Part shown: positions 7,701 to 14,900 of the stretch, piece after piece
How the letters are laid out: the number at the start of each line of letters is the position of its first letter
Position numbering within the stretch: position 1 is the stretch's first letter
Assembly: GCF_014219065.1 (NCBI RefSeq)
Contig: NZ_JACLGO010000014.1
Span: 1 to 64,000, forward strand
Origin: Halopseudomonas xiamenensis
GTDB taxonomy: Bacteria > Pseudomonadota > Gammaproteobacteria > Pseudomonadales > Pseudomonadaceae
Direction of reading: 5' to 3'
Length of the DNA: 64,000 bases
The notes under the pieces: model-generated
The model's database searches: none
What the model saw: the letters and a program-made list of their open reading frames with translations, nothing else
Told to the model about the DNA's origin: nothing
Translations under genes and position numbers: made by a program

Positions 7701-9855
7701 GGCAACCTATCGCAGTCTTTCAGTCACCAGCTACCTCCTGAATGCGGCTTTAATGGCGCTGGAAGAACGCCTGCTTATAGAAGCTAAAGGGCAGCCCAGG
7801 GTTATCTCGCAGGTACTCGAGATTATCCTGGAGCTGGGAGAGTCGAGTTTCACTACAGGAATGGTTGCAGGGGTCTTGATGGCTCACCCTCAGCTCGTAA
7901 CCGAGAAGATGCTTTCCATCTTCAAATGCCCGCAATTCTTCTCCGACGACATTGCTCGCAGAGTACGAGAGGCAGGTGCGCTGGCCATCCATGGAGGCCA
8001 CGACGGGCTGGACGATTCTAGGCAGCAGGAGCGCTTAGCAAGCAATCGGCTGCCACATAGACGGTGGCACCTGGAAGATCTAGTTCTTCAGCTGCAGTTC
8101 AACCGTCCAGACCTTCTCGAGGCCATCCACAGGATTCTTGACAGCCACTCGAAGGCGCTGAATGAAACGGAGGAGGTACCAGACGGCTGGCGCATGGCGC
8201 TGAAACGTATGGACATCCGTGGATTAAAGCTCGGAGAAGTTGCCAGCGATGGCAAGGGCGTATCCCTGGAGATTGCCAACCTGGAACCTGAATTGCAGCA
8301 AGCCAGTGACAAAGCTCAGGCCGGTATGCAGAGGATGAACCGCATTGGTGCCGTGAGTGCTTGGGCTGCAGCCGTCACGGGAAGATTTTCAACAGCAGAG
8401 CCGGGAACGACAGACCAATTCTCGTCGCCGTCTGAGCCCTATGTAGAACTCCTTCGCCTCTGTGATGAGATTGAAGAAGAGGAAGTCAGTTTGCTCGCCG
8501 GCCTCGAGGATGAGCTTGCCTGCGCTCTGGTACACAAGTGGCCCGCCGATACTTCACAGGCGCTACAGTGGGCCCGGGCTCTTGTTCTCGAACGCACTGC
8601 CGTTATCGAAGATAAGGATGCATGGATGCGCCGAGACCACCTGAGGGGGGAAGTGCGGGCGCGAGCGGTTGTCTCACTTGCTGCAGTCGCCCCATCTCTA
8701 CCCATGATGGTTGAAGCATTAATCAACATCGTGACTGAGCCGGTGTGGAAAATACGCCGGGCTGCAGCCAAAGCAATCTCAGACGAGTTGAGGCCCAAGC
8801 AGCCTATGCTGGCCGAAGTGCTGACTAACAGTCTTGCTCAGTACGCCGAGGCACTGGACGTAACTATCCAACACCCGCGTAGAAGGACTCATGATTTGGT
8901 CAGTGAAGCCCGCGCAGCTACGGCCGAGTCACTTAACACCGCCCTGCGAAAGCTGGCGCCTGCCCAGCGTCCTTCACCAAAGAGTTTGGCGGCCCTCAAG
9001 GAGTGGGCAATAGCTCTTGATGCTGCGTGTGGCGAGATTCCCGATACCTGGCGAATACAAACGCTCATGACGCTTACCAAGCTGATGGTGGAACATGAAA
9101 AAGGGCCAAGGGTTCAGCGGCATGACCCCGACTATGTTGACTTCGAGGCGCGGTGGCAGTTTGGAGACTTGATCGCAGTCGAGCTCATGGCGCAATCAAG
9201 TGAAAACTCACCGCTATTCGATATGTTTGACTACTGTATCGAGAGTGCGCCTGAACTCAGTGAAAGGGTTCTGGAATCTGTACTTAGCGAGTGCATGAAG
9301 CAGGAGTTCGCAAACGCCGCAAGCTTCTGGCGTGTATGGGATTGCGCGACAGCTAGGGTCCTCGGGGATGATTCGCTGAGAACCAAGAGTCGGAGACTCT
9401 ATAGCCGATTCGACAAAGTACTAAGGACGCTTTTACTGTGCTCAACGCCCTGGCCCAAGGCTTGGCATGACTTAGCGCTCTTCAGGTCCCGCCCACATTT
9501 CATCTCAAGCTGTTTAACTGCTGTGGGCGATAGCCGGAAAGGCTTAGAGTACCTGCTACAACTGATCGCGGGTGTCGGTCGTAAATCCGCGATTCCTTCT
9601 GCACTGCCCCAACTGCGAGACGCCTTGGACAGAGCTCCCGCCGATTTACTCGACGACGGAAACAACTTGTGGCACGCGGAGACTATCTGCCGAATAGCGG
9701 TGCATGATCATCGAGAGATCCTGATTCGAGACGTCAACCTGCGTAGGGCGACACTCGACATACTCGATCGGCTTGTCGACGCCGGGTCGTCGCTCGGATT
9801 CCAGCTTCGGGACTACTTGGCGACTTCGCCTATAGCGGTTAGCAAAGTTCATTAG
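4786..9855 (+). CDS. Giant STAND-type NTPase with N-terminal PD-(D/E)xK nuclease-like domain; putative anti-phage sensor (Avs-like)
   Basis: 1689 residues from the ATG at 4786, preferred over 4747 because an AGGA sits 9 nt upstream. Residues 19-94 resemble the DUF4297/Cap4-type nuclease domain: a glycine run then VFQARVGALYLANML, an acidic pair at D72/D73, and LQLIQCK with Q90 and K92 as the putative Q-x-K active-site strand. A P-loop NTPase follows with Walker A GGPGAGKS at 334-341 and Walker B-like VVIDSLEKA (D400, E403). An all-helical C-terminal half of about 1000 residues includes HEAT-like stretches (VWKIRRAAAKAISDEL). Nuclease-STAND-repeat proteins include the Avs pattern-recognition defence proteins, which cleave DNA after sensing a phage protein; the repeat region would be the sensor. 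The gene stands alone, with no partner, 60 bp downstream of an IS3 end. The family assignment is inferred from layout, and the exact Avs class is not determined. Confidence 0.7.
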   Translation: MSTERKTKRAPLQGTHLMSTVATGGGGGVFQARVGALYLANMLTGVPSAFGLHGSQVETLRFEARYTGAHTDDIYCQVRNSGQSRLQLIQCKRGLNATASDEDFIDGLQGAWRDYLGVEGSPFDRACDLLILATVAPATPANQAAKRLCELSRASLDLADFLQKLNSKLFDAQHKRTWNAFKEVSRNTLADKYSDELVFDLLLRLRVDVHDLGTEGSQELSLVQALLASNRPGDSGEQVWNGLFSYVLEQGISVGTITPETWKTTAQVGIQEAVSRLTVQGGLGSIAEQFRDRARHQLSLISTKLPNGTHIPRGQCVAQVLSGFDERQLVIVTGGPGAGKSAVIAELAPLLHESGPLFFFRADELSQPSLATVQSLSSMPDAVLSMESLLRCGTPTVVIDSLEKALEARSPGALEELLALVRQHKGVRLCVTTRSYALNALYSIFLADFSYQVVDVPLLTDAEISSAVTGTALEDITARDGGVREVLRAPYYLRLAFNYTATGAILPQAAGNDLRLRLWTELVAPSRGLQAGMAERRRIAFNQVCYERTERFAQFVQAPADAEAVTFLVQDGVLAQDAALRVAPTHDVLEDWSLFFRVDQEVRGAERAWGVLFGKLGSHAGMRRALRTWTAQRSAEGDADAYALLEAALKLDSTIPQLWRDEVAIGLLRSERVEDLVAKLSNSVSFNSANLLQRLSHLLRVACKGPTSIDYSHLADDPTNREIMLRIGMAAPVGKAWDVVIGLVAKAFPDLPSENYSWIVQLAEDATSHDENWHKPTQRVVDVFNMAEHFCLGDEEDWYHEQSISKRFYALLCRCVGADACRFTTFTEALLRRFLAGADMRDSYAEERLQFLVNFKNCREVSFFVPDLVWKVFWNLYTKSEPEVERDFGMLGWESAMGLSQLADHEFFPPSVLQGPFRSLLLYDWPKSVRFVVDLCNHAAKAFATMQPNEVSIIPLEQSPNDRPHIHDYRLWATYRSLSVTSYLLNAALMALEERLLIEAKGQPRVISQVLEIILELGESSFTTGMVAGVLMAHPQLVTEKMLSIFKCPQFFSDDIARRVREAGALAIHGGHDGLDDSRQQERLASNRLPHRRWHLEDLVLQLQFNRPDLLEAIHRILDSHSKALNETEEVPDGWRMALKRMDIRGLKLGEVASDGKGVSLEIANLEPELQQASDKAQAGMQRMNRIGAVSAWAAAVTGRFSTAEPGTTDQFSSPSEPYVELLRLCDEIEEEEVSLLAGLEDELACALVHKWPADTSQALQWARALVLERTAVIEDKDAWMRRDHLRGEVRARAVVSLAAVAPSLPMMVEALINIVTEPVWKIRRAAAKAISDELRPKQPMLAEVLTNSLAQYAEALDVTIQHPRRRTHDLVSEARAATAESLNTALRKLAPAQRPSPKSLAALKEWAIALDAACGEIPDTWRIQTLMTLTKLMVEHEKGPRVQRHDPDYVDFEARWQFGDLIAVELMAQSSENSPLFDMFDYCIESAPELSERVLESVLSECMKQEFANAASFWRVWDCATARVLGDDSLRTKSRRLYSRFDKVLRTLLLCSTPWPKAWHDLALFRSRPHFISSCLTAVGDSRKGLEYLLQLIAGVGRKSAIPSALPQLRDALDRAPADLLDDGNNLWHAETICRIAVHDHREILIRDVNLRRATLDILDRLVDAGSSLGFQLRDYLATSPIAVSKVH

Positions 9856-9926
9856 TCCAAATACTTGATTCTGCCAGTGCGTATGCGGGTCGCCCTATAG
9901 CCCCACTGAGCCAGATAATCGATTGG

Positions 9927-10076
9927 TTATGGGGCTTTAAAATCAGATGGCTGCGATCGCTGCAAGCGGGCTGTCCCCTCGATCATAGAAATAGTCCATA
10001 TCGTCCACCGCTTAGAGCCCGCAACCTGCAGCAACTCATCTATCGTCAGCTCCACATTCATACCCCCCAAAGTCAT
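9927..10076 (-). CDS. Mini-ORF, 49 residues, start overlaps the stop of the upstream small membrane ORF
   Basis: Begins at the ATG of an ATGA overlap with the preceding mini-ORF, which suggests translational coupling. The product (MTLGGMNVELTIDELLQVAG and onward) has no signal peptide or membrane helix and matches no family I know. It may be chance, or an alternative frame joined to the upstream ORF by a frameshift. Coding potential is weak. Confidence 0.25.
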   Translation of the reverse strand: MTLGGMNVELTIDELLQVAGSKRWTIWTISMIEGTARLQRSQPSDFKAP

Positions 10077-10177
10077 GTAACCATCCCTGAAGCCAGTGTC
10101 ACCAGCAGGCACAAACCGGCAAAGCCATAAAGCGCCCTAGCGGCACCACCGATCAGCGTGAACCTCAAATACTTCAT
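10073..10177 (-). CDS. Mini-ORF, 34-residue hydrophobic peptide with one membrane helix
   Basis: The peptide MKYLRFTLIGGAARALYGFA continues into a hydrophobic run (GLCLLVTLASG) and would form a single transmembrane helix. A strong Shine-Dalgarno sequence (GGAGG) lies 7 nt before the ATG, the main support for translation. It ends in an ATGA overlap with the next mini-ORF. Such peptides can be type I toxin-like, small membrane regulators or chance frames. There is no homology call. Confidence 0.3.
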   Translation of the reverse strand: MKYLRFTLIGGAARALYGFAGLCLLVTLASGMVT

Positions 10178-10872
10178 CCCATGCCCTCCACGGTAAAACC
10201 CGCAGTCCAAGGTTCGTTTCATATGTGTCACGCCGGTCCCTAACCCACCGCTCAAAGTTTTTGCGGGATATGTGGGTACTACCTTGGTGGAATACGAAGC
10301 TTTTGGGGGATACGCAGTGCTAAACCGGGGGAAGTGGAGTGGTAACGCGGTGATTTTTTGTTGACAGTCTGCTGCACAACTGGGATTTAGTGGGATTTAC
10401 GGTGCAGAATAGGTGCCAGTGTAGGGGTATGGCAAAGCAATGCTAAGCAAGCCTGGTGGAAACCAAGTGTATTCCGAAGCCAACCGCTGCAAGATGCCAT
10501 CGTGATCGACATCAGGTTGGTTAGGCAATGCCTGCGGAAAGTAATGCAGTTGCTACCTGTCCGACAGGTGCGGACGTATAATTGCAGCCTCTCTGAGTGG
10601 ACCATAATGATTTCAAAGACTATTGGCGCACTCGCCAGGATACTAGCCACATCAAAGGAAAGTCTGTTAGTCTGATTCTGATTCGGCAAACGCGGCTAGA
10701 GGTCAAAACGCGATGTGCCAAAACTCGTTTTTTGTGCCCAATCCATTTGGGTATATGCGATATGAGGCGATGTTAATCGGGTAGTAGCCTTTTTCCTCTA
10801 GGCCAGATACCATGCACCTTAGAGCCAATTTACGCCTAGCAAAGCATACTCGCCTCGCTGTACCAGATTGCA

Positions 10873-10917
10873 CTCCGAAGGCAGGGGTCACAGGTTCGAA
10901 TCCTGTCGGGTGCGCCA
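10873..10917 (+). repeat. 3' fragment of tRNA-Arg(CCG): attachment-site scar of a genomic island
   Basis: Exactly 45 nt can be read as the 3' part of a tRNA. These are the anticodon loop CTCCGAA (anticodon CCG), 3' anticodon stem GGCAG, variable loop GGGTC, T-arm ACAGG-TTCGAAT-CCTGT, 3' acceptor strand CGGGTGC, discriminator G and CCA. The 5' half is absent: the bases before it (CCAGATTGCA) are not a matching stem or D-arm. Tyrosine-recombinase islands that integrate into a tRNA leave just such a displaced 3' end at their distal border. By the usual geometry the island lies to the left, with an intact tRNA-Arg and integrase beyond the window start. A degenerate copy lies at 26964. Confidence 0.8.
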
Positions 10918-10949
10918 TTTCCCTTTAGATCAAGAGCTTTTTCAAGATT

Positions 10950-11861
10950 TCAGTCTTCGTTGAAATAGTCAGTGTCCAGCTGCTTGACCTCATAAAGCTG
11001 TTTGACGCTGCAGCCTAGGTTGTTCTCCACCATCAGCCGGGCCAGCTCGGTACCGTCGATTAACACTACCTTGATATCGAGGCTCAACGCGGCCTCCCGG
11101 GCCCCGACAGAGAAATCAGAGGTAGTAATAAATACACCCTTGCGAGCCCGCTGGCGGGTCAACGCCCCGATAAACTTATCAATTTCGGGACGATGAACCG
11201 TGTTACTCCAGCGCTTGGCTTGCAGGTAGATCACATCCAGACCCAGCTTATCTTCCTTGATGATGCCGTCTATCCCATCATCCCCGGTGGCCTGTGTAGC
11301 ACTGCCAGCTTCCTTGCGTGACCCGCCATAGCCCATGGCAATCATCAGATCCACCACCAGTTGCTCAAAGAAGGAAGGCGATGCAGCGCGGACCTGCGCC
11401 AGCAGTTCATCCGCCAAGGATTGCATCAGCTCCTGATGGGCATTGGTCAACCTCTCATCCGGGGTGGCCTCTTCCTGCAAGTCTTGTGGCACTGTGGTGA
11501 TACTGCTCGCGGACGGGCGAGCAGTATGAAAACTGGCAAACTCAGGGTAACGCTTGAGCCAGCTGACAGTAATGCGCTCCGGGCCGGAGCGAAGTGCTTC
11601 CAGTCCAAGCTCCGTAATCTGCACCATGCCCTTGGCTGGGATATGCAGCAACCCCGCCTTGTTGAGATAGGTACGCGCCCAGCCGATACGGTTGTTGATA
11701 ACGGTCTGCTTGCCAGAGGGCAGCCGCTCATGCAGCTCGGTTTCGGTCAACTGCAAGCTACTTGCGATGTGCTCCCGCAACACGCTCAAGGCTATCGGCA
11801 TGCCATCGGCCACCGCTGCAAGCACCGGGCGCATTACGCTTTGAAAATCTGGAATTGCCAT
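10950..11861 (-). CDS. mrr: Mrr-type restriction endonuclease
   Basis: 303 residues, the usual length for E. coli-type Mrr. The N-terminal winged-helix (Mrr_N) domain spans about residues 5-90 (VRAVLSVL-type helices, VINNRIGWARTYLNKAGLL). The C-terminal Mrr catalytic domain has the PD-(D/E)xK signature in FEQLVVDLMIAMGYGG, TGDDGIDGIIKEDKLGLD and IYLQAKRW, with the Asp and Q-x-K present. Mrr cleaves methylated DNA. The start has a good GAGAGGAAG site upstream. The gene follows the Hhe-like gene on the same strand after 57 nt and is probably co-transcribed as a helicase-plus-nuclease defence module. The stop lies 33 nt from the tRNA-Arg fragment, so mrr is the outermost gene of this island. Confidence 0.92.
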   Translation of the reverse strand: MAIPDFQSVMRPVLAAVADGMPIALSVLREHIASSLQLTETELHERLPSGKQTVINNRIGWARTYLNKAGLLHIPAKGMVQITELGLEALRSGPERITVSWLKRYPEFASFHTARPSASSITTVPQDLQEEATPDERLTNAHQELMQSLADELLAQVRAASPSFFEQLVVDLMIAMGYGGSRKEAGSATQATGDDGIDGIIKEDKLGLDVIYLQAKRWSNTVHRPEIDKFIGALTRQRARKGVFITTSDFSVGAREAALSLDIKVVLIDGTELARLMVENNLGCSVKQLYEVKQLDTDYFNED

Positions 11862-11918
11862 ATTGATCGCTGCTTCCTCTCATTTGCGCCAATAGCATCC
11901 GCCGGATTCGAGTCCCTG

Positions 11919-14900
11919 CTACTCCAACACACTTCCATTAGATTCGGATACGACTCTTTCCAATCTGCTCTTCATCTGTTGGGTCAGACGCCCAATACCA
12001 AGCGCTTGGCAGAACGTCACAAAGTCCCCCTTGTCACCGCATACTGCCAATATCTCAGCCAACTCCTGAGAACAAATGTAATCCAGCTTCTTTGCTTCCT
12101 CGTCTCTACACTGGATGCGGGCAGGCTGCCGTGCCTCCACATCTATTTTCTCGGGCCAATAGAACGTACCTATATCCTCTCGGGTACACGCTCCGTAGTC
12201 TGCTGCAAATTGCACGACCCGCTCCCTGATCTGCCTCCCGGCACGCTGAAATCCATGCCGCCTCGCCACGCGCCGCACCATTACATCCTCGTGAATGGGG
12301 CCTTCCTGATCAATGATGTGCAACACCATTTCTTTGAGCACCGGGTCATAGTCAGCGCTATAGAACAACTCTGGATCTGCCGGGAAGGCCTCCAAACTGG
12401 CTTTCACATAGCTGTTCTCGACAACCGCCCCGCCAACCCGAGCAATTGTTTGATCAGCATGCTTGTATTGGGTCACAATATCTCGATCGGGCTGCTCGGA
12501 CCCTGCTACTGAGCGATCGACTTCCTGTTCCCGCAGTGTTTCCAGATGCCGGCTCAGCTGTTGATCCAGTTCCTCCAGTGCCTTGGCCCGATTGATCCAC
12601 CAATCCGTTGACCAAACCCGGAACAACGTCCAACCCAGGCCCTCCAGTACACTCTGGCGAATCTTGTCCCGCTCACGCGCATAGGCGGAGCTGTGGTACA
12701 TGGCTCCGTCGCATTCGATCCCAGCCAAGTACAGTCCAGGTTTGTCGGGGTGCACCACACCCATGTCGATCCGGTAGGCGGACACACCAATCTGTGGATG
12801 CACAATCCAGCCTCTATCCTGCAGCCCTCTGGCCACAGCGACCTCAAATGGAGATTCGTAGTCCCCCCTGGAGCCATGCACCGCCGCCGCCAGCGCAGGA
12901 GCACCCCGCTCGGCGTACTCGAGAAAATGTTTGAGGTCGGCGACTGCCCGGGCCTGAGTTCTGCTCAGATCGATGCGGTCGGGAGGCATGGTGGAGAACA
13001 CCACCATTTCCGAGCGGGCTCGGGTCATGGCTACGTTCAGGCGGCGCTCACCACCGGTACGGTTGAGCGGTCCGAAGTTCATGGTGACGTGTCCGGTTTC
13101 ATCGGGGCCGTAGGTGATGCTGAACAGGATCACGTCCCGCTCATCGCCCTGCACCGTCTCCAGGTTTTTCACAAACACCGGCTCAAGCGTAACGTCCTCG
13201 GAGAACGCCCATTCGATGGAAGGATCTTCCGCGCGCGCCTTATCCAACAGATCCTCAATCAGACTCTGCTGCTCGGTATTGAACGTCACCACACCGATCG
13301 ACTGCTGACGCACCGCGGGATCGTCGGAGGTAAGTCGCCGGACAATTTCCGCCACGATGGCCTTGGCTTCCTCCTGGTTATGCCGGGCCTTGCCACGGGC
13401 ATAGAAGCCTTCCGGGCGTACCAGGGACACACCCTTGTCCGGATGGACAGGCGCAGGGAAGGTAACGAGCGAGCTGTCGTAGTAGCGACTGTTGGAAAAC
13501 GCAATCAGACTCTCGCGCCGCGAACGATAGTGCAGGTTGAGGACGCGCTGCGGGATACTGGCCCCAAGCAGCTCATCCAGAATACTTTCCAGATCACCCT
13601 CTTCATCAATATCCCCATCCGGGTCATTGTCAGCGCGGGCAAAGAAGTTGGTGGGCGGCATCTGTTTCGGGTCCCCAACGACGATGACCTGCTTGCCCCG
13701 CGCCAGAGAGCCGACGGCATCCCAGACGGTGATCTGCGATGCTTCGTCGAAGATCACTACGTCAAACAATGCCTGGCCCGCTGGCAGGAACTGAGCGATG
13801 GACAAGGGAGACATCATCAGACAGGGCGCCAGCGATGTGATCACGTCCGGCATCTCTTCCATCATTTCCCGCACCGGCTTGTGGCGCGATTTTTTCTGCA
13901 GTTCACGGCGCAGCACACCCCAGGACGAGCTGCGCTTGACCTCTTCTTCGTTCGGAATCTGCCCCGCCAGACTGGCAGCGATGTATTTCGCAGTCAGGTC
14001 GGTGAACTGACCATCCATCTCCCTGAAGCGATGAATAGCGTCTTCATGCTCTGGGGACGAGAAAGTCCGCAGCACCTCGTCCTCGTCAATGACCGCCGAG
14101 GACCACCAGGCACAATAGGCCGCCTCGAATACCTCGACCACCTCATCCGGCTGAACAACTCCACTTTCGATTGCCTGCACCAACGGGCCCAACTGCAGGT
14201 CCATTGCTTCGGAGCGTCGACGCACCCAGGCGCACCAGTCACGCAGAGCAACATGATGTTCAATGATGCGCTGACAGAGCGCGGCAGTTGAGCCCAGCGC
14301 ATCCGCACCACCGGGCAGCAGGCTATCGAGGGTAGACCCAGTGAGACTTTCGAATCGGGCTTGCTCCGCCTTCAATTCGGCGAAAGCGTCCTGGAACTGG
14401 ATAATGGCCCGGCCTATCGGTGCTTCGAGCGCCAACATATCGTTGGCGTCGTACAGCAGCGTCCGAATCTTCTCTCTCAGCGCCGCCAGGGACGCCGCAT
14501 CCTCCGCCAGCTTGCTTACCGCCGCGCGGGCGCGATTGCCTAATGCCTGCAACGTGGCCATCGCCTGCGGATCAGAATCGTAGGACTTCCAATCTCTCAG
14601 CCCCTGCAGGACCCCGTCCAGGCGATCAATATGGCTGCCAGTCTCCCGCAGCTCACGCAGTACGGAAATATCGTTATCCGGATCCGGCTCACCCTGAGCA
14701 CCACCCGCCCGCATCTGTTTCAACACCTTGCGCTTGGCAAAAAAGGATTTTGGCCACCAGCTGTCGTTGGCTTCGGCCCAGGCCGCAGCCAGCTGATCTG
14801 CATCCAGCGTCTTCCAGGCCAGAGGAGCGTACTGACAGCTCAACTTCGCCTGGGTTGCGATGTAATGCTTCAGCTTGGTAACCGCTTCCTCCAACGCCTC

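Larger units (their letters stand above)
9856..10872. other. Long gene-poor stretch between the NTPase and the tRNA-Arg fragment
   Basis: Apart from the two overlapping mini-ORFs at 9927-10177, I see no supported gene in this 1 kb and no recognisable integrase remnant. Around 10555-10569 there is a short perfect dyad, ACCTGTC-C-GACAGGT, that could be an operator. An open frame on the bottom strand at 10703-10918 is only the antisense of the tRNA fragment (it gives the familiar GFEPVTPAF artefact) and is not a gene. Confidence 0.5.

Noticed and set aside
9856-10872. Search for an integrase gene or remnant beside the tRNA-Arg fragment
   Set aside because: No frame shows the R-H-R-Y tyrosine recombinase pattern; an integrase would be expected beyond the left edge of the window.
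10703-10918. Bottom-strand open frame giving a GFEPVTPAF-type protein
   Set aside because: It is the antisense of the tRNA-Arg 3' fragment, a well-known artefact in annotations. No ribosome-binding site or homology beyond the tRNA part.
11895-11925. T-loop-like string GGATTCGAGTCC near the end of the Hhe-like gene, considered as a third tRNA-end repeat
   Set aside because: Only a 3-bp stem can form, no acceptor strand or CCA follows, and there is no similarity to the tRNA-Arg repeat.
12693-14291. 532-codon open frame on the top strand
   Set aside because: Antisense to the helicase and nuclease part of the Hhe-like gene, which has all helicase motifs in the opposite strand.
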